Source: Chrysaora quinquecirrha
Lineage: Eukaryota > Cnidaria > Scyphozoa > Semaeostomeae > Pelagiidae
Length of the DNA: 64,000 nucleotides
Reading direction: 5' to 3'
Assembly: GCA_014526335.1 (NCBI GenBank)
Contig: JACTAT010000226.1
Location: 91,791 to 155,790 of the forward strand
Position numbers and translations under genes: made by a program. Shown here piece by piece: positions 45,301-57,900 of the stretch (the first letter of the stretch is position 1; each line of letters begins with the position of its first letter). Below the pieces are notes generated by a model. The model worked only from the letters and a program-made list of their open reading frames with translations, did no database searches and was not told where the DNA came from.

Positions 45301-45595
45301 TTCAGGTCGTTTCAGCCTCGATTCCAATTTTGACAGCTCGTTTCAGATCGTTTCAGCTCGTTTTCACTTTTATAATTTATGATATTAAAGCCATTGATGG
45401 CCATTACTACATATTAGAAATCATAACATTTACGCCCAGTGCTCAGTAAAATCTAAAAAGTATAAAGAAATATAATTAATATAAAGTATAAACAGCTTAC
45501 TTGAAAAGGACAAGTGTTGCGAGAAGATGACTACCATTCAATCTCCCCTTGCCCTTCAGCCCCCTCTTCATCACTAACAGCAGCATATTCATTTT
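42380..45595 (-). pseudogene. Degraded acidic multi-exon gene, possibly upstream part of the HECT fragment
   Basis: Candidate minus-strand exons: 45595 to about 45500 (ENEYAAVSDEEGAEGQ, then an in-frame TAG), about 44100-44048 (NDDLDDVEKVDHVDD), about 43510-43415 (VDTDTESAECEEDRS, donor GTAAGT), about 43130-42907 (WDYPPGHSSEDDDYVDD, later KSTTKKKQVEDFK) and about 42505-42400 (IEGTPKSQKKCASEDG). The 43.1-kb exon has three in-frame TGA codons (43027-43029, 43012-43014, 42988-42990). The acceptor/donor phases of the last three exons agree. The protein would be acidic and disordered, then Lys-rich. No domain is recognised. It lies upstream, on the same strand, of the HECT C-lobe at 40989, so it might be the leader of that ligase, but the linking exons are absent. 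The big palindromic element sits in one of its introns. Confidence 0.4.
44369..45381. mobile_element. 1-kb palindromic (foldback/MULE-like) element with 10-bp target duplication
   Basis: The left arm starts TAATTTATAAAAATGAAAAC and the right arm ends with its inverse. The arms are near-identical inverted copies for about 400 bp each. ATATTAAAGC flanks both ends (44359-44368 and 45382-45391). Sub-terminal 11-bp units (GAGCTGAAACG, GACCTGAAACG) repeat at both tips. The centre (about 44780-45010) has further small hairpins. Long inverted repeats with a 9-11-bp duplication fit Mutator-like MITEs. No coding capacity. Confidence 0.8.
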
Positions 45596-46720
45596 CTACA
45601 ACAAAGTGAGAAAAAAAATTTAAAATTGTAAAACGTTTTCTAATTAAAAGTTACTTTCTCAAATCTTAAGCAAGGATTATTTTAAGTAGACTAAATGTAA
45701 GCTTCAAGCTAGTCCAAACAAATTGAGAAGTTAAAAAAAGTAAATATATTGAATTTCTGGATGAATATAATGTTGACACACAGAATACATAATAGATGTT
45801 TACAGCAACATAATTTGCTGTAAGAAACTTTTTAATTCCAGAAATTAGCTCTTGTGTTGTTTTTGTGCTTTGACCTGGAGGAAGAATCAAATTAACAATA
45901 AGATCATTTACAGAAATTTGAAACTGCATTTAGGGTTATTTCTTTTGACAGGTTCTGTTTTCAGTAGACGCCTTATTTTTTGGTAGATGTCAGATGTCAG
46001 AACAGACACATCTACCTTGGCAGCGAAGCGAAATCTAGTGCAAACTTTTGCATGTGAAAGGATTTTCGAAACACAATGGACACTTTTGAAATCAAAAGGA
46101 CAAACAAATTTTCAAACATGCTAAATCCTTAGTTTACGTTCGAATGCAAGAGTTTGGCAGAAGGAAAACACAGTTACTTTGAAACCTATGACGTCATCAT
46201 CAAGAAATGGTGTCTAAGTTGTATATACTGTAATATTGTATAAGATTATTTACAATGAAATGTTGATGAATTTGGTATACTCTCATAGCTCAGAACAAAG
46301 AAAGTGCTCGGTTACATTTGAAAGGATTTGCAATTTTGTGGGTTGCCCTTAGAAGTTATCTGTATCCCTTAAGAATGGAGCATGCTCAAAAAAATTTTGA
46401 AAGTGTTTGGCAACCAACAAAATGGTAGCCTTCTTCAATCAGCCTACGAATTCAAGCAGTGCTTTTTGTAAATGGAACATGTTCCTACAAAATCTACCAT
46501 TTTCAGAATTCAAAGAGTCTGCAAAAAACCCAAGGTTATCAAAAACTATGACCTTAGATTTGAAAAGATAGTTTTCCTCTCGCCCCCTTTCCTGTCATTG
46601 ACTCCACTGCCCGAATGCATCAAAAAGGTTCCTAATCCTAGCAAAGTATTTTCTTATACACTAAAACTGTTTGAGCATATCTTGCAGAGTGAAATCATTG
46701 TTTTTGGAACTGTAAAGCTA
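45382..46720. other. No well-supported gene
   Basis: Apart from the acidic exon at 45595, there is an open frame on the minus strand at 45929-45800 whose peptide (MQFQISVNDLIVNLILPP) could be a first exon of the acidic gene, at low confidence. The plus-strand frame at 46472-46744 runs into the Harbinger-like terminus and is not convincing. Confidence 0.35.
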
Positions 46721-47397
46721 TGGGGACACGGAAACAAATTATAATGCGATCGCAACAAAAACATTTTGTTGCACTTGCATGAAAAATTGTTTCCGTGTAG
46801 CATTGCTTCCAGCTCATGAAACATAGTCTATGAAATAAAACATGTGAATATGAATATGAATATTTGAAAGCAATATGTGAATGTGAATCTGCTTTATTGA
46901 ATATGAATCTGAAATGAATATGAATATGAAAGGCTTTATCCAAATTAGCTTCCGTAAATTTGCCATCAAATAGCTTGATTAAGTCTTTTTTGACTTCGGC
47001 ATTCTCTTCCCTGTTTCGGAAGTTGACCTCTGAAGACCAGAGTGCTTTTTTATCTTTATAAAAATTAACAAGTTTATGCTTATCTTCGTCAGAGAGCTTT
47101 TGCTTGTCTTGACTTTCCACCATTTTGAGGAAATTTGTGGGTTTGAGTTGTACGAATTTGATGGGTTAAAATCAACAATGTTGCGAAAAATGTTCTCATA
47201 GTGTGGGGACACGAGGTGTTTTTAAAATTCTCATTTGGAACATAAATTTTTTGTTGCTGAAACAAATCAAAAATTCAAATCAATTAGAATTTTTTTCTTG
47301 TTTCAGCAACAAAAACTTTGAGCGAAAAAAGTTGCAAAATAGGGGCATTTAAATATTTTTTGTTGCAATCGCATAAAAATTTGTTTCCGTGTCCCCC
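46721..47397. mobile_element. PIF/Harbinger-like element, 42-bp TIRs, 3-bp CTA duplication
   Basis: Left end GGGGACACGGAAACAAATT then ATGCGATCGCAACAAAAA; the right end is its inverse, with ATGCGATTGCAACAAAAA. The arms match over about 42 bp and are flanked by CTA (46718-46720 and 47398-47400). The left TIR is also part of a local hairpin (46721-46801), and a second hairpin lies near 47251-47325 (TTGTTGCTGAAACAA). The interior encodes a MADF-type fragment. A 3-bp duplication and a Myb/SANT-like companion protein are Harbinger traits. The transposase itself is absent, so the element is non-autonomous. Confidence 0.75.
46935..47123 (-). pseudogene. MADF (Myb/SANT-like) domain fragment
   Basis: Minus-strand frame from ATG 47123. 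KLVNFYKDKKALWSSEV, FRNREENAEVKKDL and FTEANLDKAF give the pattern of a MADF domain: a first helix ending in Leu-Trp, then a spaced N-R-E helix. The match is lost after about 65 residues, where simple TGAATATGAA repeats begin. In Harbinger elements a Myb-like protein is the DNA-binding partner of the transposase, so this is likely its remnant. Confidence 0.55.
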
Positions 47398-48382
47398 CTA
47401 GCTTAAAACTCTGTATGCTTTAAAAAGATATAAACTTAACACCCCCAACATTCAAATAAGAGGTTCATATCATTTGTTAGTAATTTGTAACAGTGCACAA
47501 AATATGTGTTGTTTCATAGTTTTTATTTATCTTGGTACACTTTGCATTTTGACATGATATTCTTGGCATGTTGAGTCTTCCTTTTTCTCAAAAGCACTTC
47601 CTTCTGAAACTTTTTCCATGATTGTTTGGAACAGGCATTTCCAATTCATAAGAGTATAACTTATAAGCGGGAACATCAACAAACTGCTTGTTATAACAAG
47701 ACCAAATAAATCATTATTGCAGGAATAAAACAGCAACACAACAGCAGGATAGAGGAATATGTTAAATACAACCAACTACCTTCGAGCAACCAGGTAATGC
47801 TTCTGTGATTTTCTTTGTTGCAATCTAAATTAACAAAACAAACACTGTAAGTTGCTATCCAAAAAGAGTTCAGACAATGATATTGTCTATATTAGATGAA
47901 TGACAGTTGGTTCCTGAAAATGTGCCAATCATGTGGATGAAATAGGAACTTGGGTGCTTAAGGGTGCTGCTGAGGACTGATTGGTAAATCATCAAATTCA
48001 AATTGTGCCATAACGCAGTTACAATGTGATGGGCTCACTTTTTTATTCTAAGCCTTTACAAACTCTATCATTTCAAATTTTAAGATCAGGAATTGTCCAC
48101 ACAATGGATGTCTAATGATATGCCCTCACAAAGCATGTGTAAAAATAAAATGATGAAAATCTATAATCTTTCAATTTTCATGGTCACAAATTATGTACAC
48201 AATATTCTGTAGTAAACATCAGAAATTGTCAACAAAAAAACGTAAAATTTTTATTCCAAAAAACACAGCCGTAATTGCATTTTTGATCAATGATTCAACA
48301 AAAAAGGATCAAACTAGATATATACTGTATGCCAAACCAATTAATGTTCATTGCTGAAGATCAGGAATTGATGTCACAAAAT
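47398..48382. other. No well-supported gene
   Basis: AT-rich. A minus-strand frame at about 47660-47527 ending in TAA (peptide KVSEGSAFEKKEDSTC) could be a terminal exon, but no splice partner or family is apparent. Confidence 0.3.
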
Positions 48383-48984
48383 ATTTCAATAAATTGTAGA
48401 CTAAAACCCTTCACAATTCAATGTTGAGTATTAGAAAATGTCCACAGAAACTATGTGTATATTTTCAATTGTAATAAATTAAAGACACATTACAATTACT
48501 ATTTGTTGGTATCAAGCAGAATTTTATTCATTACAATCTTGCCAGTAGTCTTGATTATTTGAGTTTTTAAAAGTGGGAAGCTTTTTTTAAGGTCATCAGG
48601 AGCAGTTGAGAGCTAAAGAGATAAATATCCAGTTACCTTTGAGATGCCAGGTAATTCTTCTAACAAATTGCTGATTTCTTTCCTTGCACTGGCAGCACCC
48701 TTTCTTTTCTTTATTTCACTCTAAAACATTGTAGCTTGATATCAAATAATGATATGAATAAGGGTATAAAGTAACAAAATCCTTGGATAATTTGTGAAAT
48801 AACTACGTAATGGAGTCTTCATCCATACTTTTCTTTATGCTGATAAAAATGAAAGGTAACTAGGTGGGAAAATAAGATATTTTATACATATACTAAGCTC
48901 TTAAAAATTTTTACCTGCAGTCGCCATGGTAGATCACCAACCCCATAATCATATCTGACTTCTTCACTTGCTTCAATAGGGTAC
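48383..48984. repeat. Duplicated flank, copy 2 (partner 32608-33230)
   Basis: Nearly identical to 32608-33230, ending at the same junction with the 72-bp satellite. Confidence 0.9.
48499..48983 (-). CDS. Three-exon gene tail, unknown function, copy 2
   Basis: Minus-strand exons 48983-48915, 48720-48637 and 48612-48499 repeat the frame and splice sites of the copy at 32724-33227. The only visible coding difference is ETKKRK to EIKKRK in the second exon. Preservation of three exons in phase 0 with the same stop argues that the tail is, or recently was, translated. Upstream exons would lie beyond or inside the 14.8-kb satellite. Confidence 0.5.
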
Positions 48985-51900
48985 TAGCGATATCCAAGAC
49001 GCAAAGGAAAGAAAGGATCACATCGAAATTAAGAACACTAAGGGCAGCAAGGGTACTAGGGATGTCCGAGACGCAAAGTAAAGAAAGGACCCTATCAATA
49101 TTAAGGACACTAAGTATAGGGAGGGTACTAGAGATATCCAAGACGCAAAGTATAGAAAGGACCCCATCAATGTCAAGGACACTTAGGATAGGGAGGGTAC
49201 TAGAGATAGACAAGAGGCAAAGTTAAGAACGGACCCCATCAATGTCAAGGACACTAAGTATATGGAGGGTACCAGCGATATCCAAGACGGAAAGGAAAGA
49301 AAGGATCAAGTCGGAATAAAGGACATTAAGGGCAGCGAGGGTAATAGGGATGTCCGAGACGCAAAGTGAAAAAAGGCCCCCATCAATATCAAGGACACTA
49401 CGGATAGGGTGGGTACCAGCGATATCCAAGGGTCACATCGAAATTAAGGACACTAAGGGTAGTGAGGGTAATAGGGATTTTGAGATGCAAAGTAAAGAAA
49501 GGACCCCATCAATGTCAAGGACACTAAGGATAGGGAAGGTACTAGCGATATCCAAGATGCAAAGGAAAGAAAGGGTCACATCAAAATTAAGGACATTAAG
49601 GGCAGCGAGGGTAATAGGGATGTCCGAGACGCAAAGTGAAAAAAGGCCCCCATCAATATCAAGGACACTACGGATAGGGTGGGTACCAGCGATATCCAAG
49701 GATCACATCGAAATTAAGGACACTAAGGGCAGTGAGGGTAATAGGGATTTTGAGATGCAAAGTAAAGAAAGGACCCCATCAATGTCAGGGACACTAAGGA
49801 TAGGGAAGGTACTAGCGATATCCAAGATGCAAAGGAAAGAAAGGGTCACATCGAAATTAAGGACACTAAGGGCAGTGAGGGTAATAGGGATTTTGAGATG
49901 CAAAGTAAAGAAAGGACCCCATCAATGTCAAGGACACTAAGGATAGGGAAGGTACTAGCGATATCCAAGATGCAAAGGAAAGAAAGGGTCACATCGAAAT
50001 TAAGGGCACTATAGGCAGCGAGGGTAATAGGGATGTCCGAGACGCAAAGTAAAGAAAGGCCCCCATCAATATCAAGGACACTAAGAATAGAGAGGCTACT
50101 AGCGATATCCAAGATGCAAGGTAAAGAAAGGATCACATCGAATTTAAGGACACTAAGGGCAGTGAGGGTAATAGGGATGTCCGAGACGCAAAGTAAAGAA
50201 CGGACCCCATCAATATCAAGCACACTAAGGATAGGGAGGGTACTAGCGATATCCAAGATGCAAAGGAAAGAAAGGATAAAATCGAAATTAAGGACACTAA
50301 GGGCAGCAAGGTTAATAGGGATGCCAGAGACGCAAAGTAAAGAAAGGCCCCCATCAATATCAAGGACACTAAGGATAGGGAGGGTACTAACGATATCCAA
50401 GATGCAAAGGAAAGAAAGGATCACATCAAAATTAAGGACACTAAGGGCAGCGAGGGTAATAGGGATGTCCGAGATGCAAAGTAAAGAAATTCCCCCAACA
50501 ATATCAAGGACACTAAGGATAGGGAGGGTACTAGCGATATCCAAGATGCAAAGAAAAGAAAGGATCACATCAAAATTAAGGACACTAAGGGCAGGGAGGG
50601 TAATAGGGATGTTTGAGACGCAAATTAAAGAAAGGACCCCATTAATGTCAAGGACACTAAGGATAGGGAGGGTACTAGTGATATCCAAGATGCAAATGAA
50701 AGAAAGGATCACATCCAAATTAATGACACTAAGGGCAGTGAGGGTAATAGGGATGTTTGAGATGCAAAGTAAAGAAAGGACCCCATCAATGTCAAGGACA
50801 CTAAGGATAGGGAGGGTACTAGCGATATCCAAGATGCAAAGGAAAGAAAGGGTCACATCGAGATTAAGGGCACTATAGGGAGCGAGGGTAATAGGGATGT
50901 CCTAGACGCAAAGTAAAGAAAGGACCCCATCAATGTCAAGGACACTAAGGATAGGGAGGGTACTAGCGATATCCAAGATGCAAAGGAAAGAAAGGGTCAC
51001 ATCGAAATTAAGGGCACTATAGGCAGCGAGGGTAATAGGGATGTCCGAGACGCAAAGTAAAGAAAGGCCCCCATCAATATCAAGGACACTAAGAATAGAG
51101 AGGCTACTAGCGATATCCAAGATGCAAGGTAAAGAAAGGATCACATCGAATTTAAGGACACTAAGGGCAGTGAGGGTAATAGGGATGTCCGAGACGCAAA
51201 GTAAAGAACGGACCCCATCAATATCAAGCACACTAAGGATAGGGAGGGTACTAGCGATATCCAAGATGCAAAGGAAAGAAAGGATAAAATCGAAATTAAG
51301 GACACTAAGGGCAGCAAGGTTAATAGGGATGCCAGAGACGCAAAGTAAAGAAAGGCCCCCATCAATATCAAGGACACTAAGGATAGGGAGGGTACTAACG
51401 ATATCCAAGATGCAAAGGAAAGAAAGGATCACATCAAAATTAAGGACACTAAGGGCAGCGAGGGTAATAGGGATGTCCGAGATGCAAAGTAAAGAAATTC
51501 CCCCAACAATATCAAGGACACTAAGGATAGGGAGGGTACTAGCGATATCCAAGATGCAAAGAAAAGAAAGGATCACATCAAAATTAAGGACACTAAGGGC
51601 AGGGAGGGTAATAGGGATGTTTGAGACGCAAATTAAAGAAAGGACCCCATTAATGTCAAGGACACTAAGGATAGGGAGGGTACTAGTGATATCCAAGATG
51701 CAAATGAAAGAAAGGATCACATCCAAATTAATGACACTAAGGGCAGTGAGGGTAATAGGGATGTTTGAGATGCAAAGTAAAGAAAGGACCCCATCAATGT
51801 CAAGGACACTAAGGATAGGGAGGGTACTAGCGATATCCAAGATGCAAAGGAAAGAAAGGGTCACATCGAGATTAAGGGCACTATAGGGAGCGAGGGTAAT

Positions 51901-54900
51901 AGGGATGTCCTAGACGCAAAGTAAAGAAAGGCCCCCATCAATATCAAGGACACTAAGGATAGAGAGGCTACTAGCGAGATCCAAGATGCAAGGTAAAGAA
52001 AGGATCACATCGAATTTAAGGACACTAAGGGCAGTGAGGGTAATAGGGATGTCCGAGACGCAAAGTAAAGAAAGGACCCCATCAATATCAAGCACACTAA
52101 GGATAGGGAGGGTACTAGCGATATCGAAGATGCTAAGGAAAGAAAGGATAAAATCGAAATTTAGGACACTAAGGGCAGCAAGGTTAATAGGGATGTCTGA
52201 GACGCAAAGTAAAGAAAGGCCCCCATCAATATCAAGGACACTAAGGATAGGGAGGGTACTAGCGGTATCCAAGATGCAAAGAAAAGAAAGGATCCTCTTG
52301 AAATCAAGGACACTAAGGGCAGCAAGGGTACTAGGGATGTCCGAGAAGCAAAGTAAAGAAAGGACCCCATCAATATCAAGGACACTAAGGATAGGGAGGG
52401 TACTAGCGTTATCCAAGATGCAAAGGAAAGAAAGGATCCTGTCGAAATCAAGGACACTAAGGGCAGCAAGGGTACTAGGGATGTCCGAGACGCAAAGTAA
52501 AGAAACGACCCCATCGATATCAAGGACACTAAGAATAGGGAGGGTACTAGCGATATCCAAGATGCAAATGAAAGAAAGTATCCCGTTGAAATCAAGGACA
52601 CTAAGGGCAGCAAGGGTACAAGGGATGTCCGAGACGCAAAGTAAAGAAAGGACCCAATCAATATCAACGACACTAAGCATAGGGAGGGTACTAGAGATAT
52701 CCAAGACGCAAAGTATAGAAAGGACTCCATCAATGTCAAGGACACTTAGGATAGGGAGGGTAATAAAGATATCCAAGATGCAAAGGAAAGAAAGGGTCAC
52801 ATCGAAATTAATGACATTAAGGGCAGCGAGGGTAATAGGGATGTCCGAGACGCTAAGTGAAAAAAGGCCCCCATCAATATCAAGGACACTATGGATAGGG
52901 TGGGTGCCAGCGATATCCAAGGATCCCATCGAAATTAAGGACACTAAGGGCAGTGAGGGTAATAGGGATTTTGAGATGCAAAGTAAAGAAAGGACCCCAT
53001 CAATGTCAAGGACACTAAGGATAGGGAAGGTACTAGCGATATCCAAGATGCAAAGGAAAGAAAGGGTCACATCGAAATTAAGGACACTAAGGGCAGTGAG
53101 GGTAATAGGGATTTTGAGATGCAAAGTAAAGAAAGGACCCCATCAATGTCAAGGACACTAAGGATAGGGAAGGTACTAGCGATATCCAAGATGCAAAGGA
53201 AAGAAAGGGTCACATCGAAATTAAGGGCACTATAGGCAGCGAGGGTAATAGGGATGTCCGAGACGCAAAGTAAAGAAAGGCCCCCATCAATATCAAGGAC
53301 ACTAAGGATAGAGAGGCTACTAGCGATATCAAAGATGCAAGGTAAAGAAAGGATCACATCGAATTTAAGGACACTAAGGGCAGTGAGGGTAATAGGGATG
53401 TCCGAGACGCAAAGTAAAGAACGGACCCCATCAATATCAAGCACACTAAGAATAGGGAGGGTACTAGCGATATCCAAGATGCAAAGGAAAGAAAGGATAA
53501 AATCGAAATTAAGGACACTAAGGGCAGCAAGGTTAATAGGGATGCCAGAGACGCAAAGTAAAGAAAGGCCCCCATCAATATCAAGGACACTAAGGATAGG
53601 GAGGGTACTAACGATATCCAAGATGCAAAGGAAAGAAAGGATCACATCAAAATTAAGAAGCTAAGGGCAGCGAGGGTAATAGGGATGTCCGAGATGCAAA
53701 GTAAAGAAATTCCCCCAACAATATCAAGGACACTAAGGATAGGGAGGGTACTAGCGATATCCAAGATGCAAAGAAAAGAAAGGATCACATCAAAATTAAG
53801 GACACTAAGGGCAGGGAGGGTAATAGGGATGTTTGAGACGCAAATTAAAGAAAGGACCCCATTAATGTCAAGGACACTAAGGATAGGGAGGGTACTAGTG
53901 ATATCCAAGATGCAAATGAAAGAAAGGATCACATCCAAATTAATGACACTAAGGGCAGTGAGGGTAATAGGGATGTTTGAGATGCAAAGTAAAGAAAGGA
54001 CCCCATCAATGTCAAGGACACTAAGGATAGGGAGGGTACTAGCGATATCCAAGATGCAAAGGAAAGAAAGGGTCACATCGAGATTAAGGGCACTATAGGC
54101 AGCGAGGGTAATAGGGATGTCCGAGACGCAAAGTAAAGAAAGGCCCCCATCAATATCAAGGACACTAAGGATAGAGAGGCTACTAGCGAGATCCAAGATG
54201 CAAGGTAAAGAAAGGATCACATCGAATTTAAGGACACTTAGGGCAGTGAGGGTAATAGGGATGTCCGAGACGCAAAGTAAAGAAAGGACCCCATCAATAT
54301 CAAGCACACTAAGGATAGGGAGGGTACTAGCGATATCGAAGATGCAAAGGAAAGAAAGGATAAAATCGAAATTTAGGACACTAAGGGCAGCAAGGTTAAT
54401 AGGGATGTCTGAGACGCAAAGTAAAGAAAGGCCCCCATCAATATCAAGCACACTAAGGATAGGGAGGGTACTAGCGATATCGAAGATGCAAAGGAAAGAA
54501 AGGATAAAATCGAAATTTAGGACACTAAGGGCAGCAAGGTTAATAGGGATGTCTGAGACGCAAAGTAAAGAAAGGCCCCCATCAATATCAAGGACACTAA
54601 GGATAGGGAGGGTACTAGCGGTATCCAAGATGCAAAGAAAAGAAAGGATCCTCTTGAAATAAAGGACACTAAGGGCAGCAAGGGTACTAGGGATGTCCGA
54701 GTAGCAAAGTAAAGAAAGGACCCCATCAATATCAAGGACACTAAGGATAGGGAGGGTACTAGCGTTATCCAAGATGCAAAGGAAAGAAAGGATCCTGTGG
54801 AAATCAAGGACACTAAGGGCAGCAAGGGTACTAGGGATGTCCGAGACGCAAAGTAAAGAAACGACCCCATCGATATCAAGGACACTAAGGATAGAGAGGG

Positions 54901-57900
54901 TACTAGCGATATCCAAGATGCAAATGAAAGAAAGTATCCCGTTGAAATCAAGGACACTAAGGGCAGCAAGGGTACTAGGGATGTCCGAGACGCAAAGTAA
55001 AGAAAGGACCCAATCAATATCAACGACACTAAGGATAGGGAGGGTACTAGAGATATCCAAGACGCAAAGTATAGAAAGGACTCCATCAATGTCAAGGACA
55101 CTTAGGATAGGGAGGGTAATAAAGATATCCAAGATGCAAAGTTAAGAACGGACCCCATCAATGTCAAGTACACTAAGTATATGGAGGGTACCAGCGATAT
55201 CCAAGACGCAAAGGAATGAAAGGATCAAGTCGAAATTAAGGACACTAAAGATTGAGGGGCACTAGCGATATCCAAGAACATAAGGAAAAAAAAGGATCCC
55301 ATCGAAATCAAGGACACTATGGGCAGCAAGGGTACTAGGGATGTCCGAGATGCAAAGTAAAGAAAGGACCCCATCAATATCAAAGACACTAAGGATAGGG
55401 AGGGTACTAGAGATAACCAAAACGCAAAGTTAAAAATGGACGCCATCCATGTCAAGGACACTAAGAATATGCAGAGTACCAGCGATATCCAAGACGCAAA
55501 GGAAAGAAAGGATCAATTTGAAGTTAAGGACATTAAGGGCAGCGAGGGTAGTAGGGATGTCTGAGACGCAAAGTAAAGAAAGGCCCTCAACAATATCAAG
55601 GAGACTAAGGATAGGGAGGGTACCAGCGATATCCAAGGATCACATCGAAATTAAGGACACTAAGGGCAGTGAGGGTAATAGGGATTTTGAGATGCAAAGT
55701 AAAGAAAGGACCCCATCAATGTCAAGGACACTAAGGATAGGGAAGGTACTAGCGATATCCAAGATGCAAAGGAAAGAAAGGATCACATCGAATTTAAGGA
55801 CACTAAGGGCAGTGAGGGTAATAGGGATGTCCGAGACGCAAAGTAAAGAAAGGACCCCATCAATATCAAGCACACTAAGGATAGGGAGGGTACTAGCGAT
55901 ATCGAAGATGCAAAGGAAAGAAAGGATAAAATCGAAATTTAGGACACTAAGGGCAGCAAGGTTAATAGGGATGTCTGAGACGCAAAGTAAAGAAAGGCCC
56001 CCATCAATATCAAGGACACTAAGGATAGGGAGGGTACTAGCGGTATCCAAGATGCAAAGAAAAGAAAGGATCCTCTTGAAATCAAGGACACTAAGGGCAG
56101 CAAGGGTACTAGGGATGTCCGAGAAGCAAAGTAAAGAAAGGACCCCATCAATATCAAGGACACTAAGGATAGGGAGGGTACTAGCGTTATCCAAGATGCA
56201 AAGGAAAGAAAGGATCTTCTCGAAATCAAGGACACTAAGGGCAGCAAGGGTACTAGGGATGTCCGAGACGCAAAGTAAAGAAACGACCCCATCGATATCA
56301 AGGACACTAAGAATAGGGAGGGTACTAGCGATATCCAAGATGCAAATGAAAGAAAGTATCCCGTTGAAATCAAGGACACTAAGGGCAGCAAGGGTACAAG
56401 GGATGTCCGAGACGCAAAGTAAAGAAAGGACCCAATCAATATCAACGACACTAAGCATAGGGAGGGTACTAGAGATATCCAAGACGCAAAGTATAGAAAG
56501 GACTCCATCAATGTCAAGGACACTTAGGATAGGGAGGGTAATAAAGATATCCAAGATGCAAAGGAAAGAAAGGGTCACATCGAAATTAAGGACATTAAGG
56601 GCAGCGAGGGTAATAGGGATGTCCGAGACGCAAAGTGAAAAAAGGCCCCCATCAATATCAAGGACACTATGGATAGGGAGGGTACTAGCGGTATCCAAGA
56701 TGCAAAGAAAAGAAAGGATCCTCTTGAAATCAAGGACACTAAGGGCAGCAAGGGTACTAGGGATGTCCGAGAAGCAAAGTAAAGAAAGGACCCCATCAAT
56801 ATCAAGGACACTAAGGATAGGGAGGGTACTAGCGTTATCCAAGATGCAAAGGAAAGAAAGGATCCTGTCGAAATCAAGGACACTAAGGGCAGCAAGGGTA
56901 CTAGGGATGTCCGAGACGCAAAGTAAAGAAACGACCCCATCGATATCAAGGACACTAAGAATAGGGAGGGTACTAGCGATATCCAAGATGCAAATGAAAG
57001 AAAGTATCCCGTTGAAATCAAGGACACTAAGGGCAGCAAGGGTACAAGGGATGTCCGAGACGCAAAGTAAAGAAAGGACCCAATCTATATCAACGACACT
57101 AAGCATAGGGAGGGTACTAGAGATATCCAAGACGCAAAGTATAGAAAGGACTCCATCAATGTCAAGGACACTTAGGATAGGGAGGGTAATAAAGATATCC
57201 AAGATGCAAAGGAAAGAAAGGGTCACATCGAAATTAAGGACATTAAGGGCAGCGAGGGTAATAGGGATGTCCGAGACGCAAAGTGAAAAAGGCCCCCATC
57301 AATATCAAGGACACTATGGATAGGGTGGGTACCAGCGATATCCAAGAATCACATCGAAATTAAGGACACTAAGGGCAGTGAGGGTAATAGGGATTTTGAG
57401 ATGCAAAGTAAAGAAAGGACCCCATCAATGTCAAGGACACTAAGGATAGGGAAGGTACTAGCGATATCCAAGATGCAAAGGAAAGAAAGGGTCACATCGA
57501 AATTAAGGACACTAAGGGCAGTGAGGGTAATAGGGATTTTGAGATGCAAAGTAAAGAAAGGACCCCATCAATGTCAAGGACACTAAGGATGGGGAAGGTA
57601 CTAGCGATATCCAAGATGCAAAGGAAAGAAAGGGTCACATCGAAATTAAGGGCACTATAGGCAGCGAGGGTAATAGGGATGTCCGAGACGCAAAGTAAAG
57701 AAAGGCCCCCATCAATATCAAGGACACTAAGGATAGAGAGGCTACTAGCGATATCCAAGATGCAAGGTAAAGAAAGGATCACATCGAATTTAAGGACACT
57801 AAGGGCAGTGAGGGTAACAGGGATGTCCGAGACGCAAAGTAAAGAACGGACCCCATCAATATCAAGCACACTAAGAATAGGGAGGGTACTAGCGATATCC

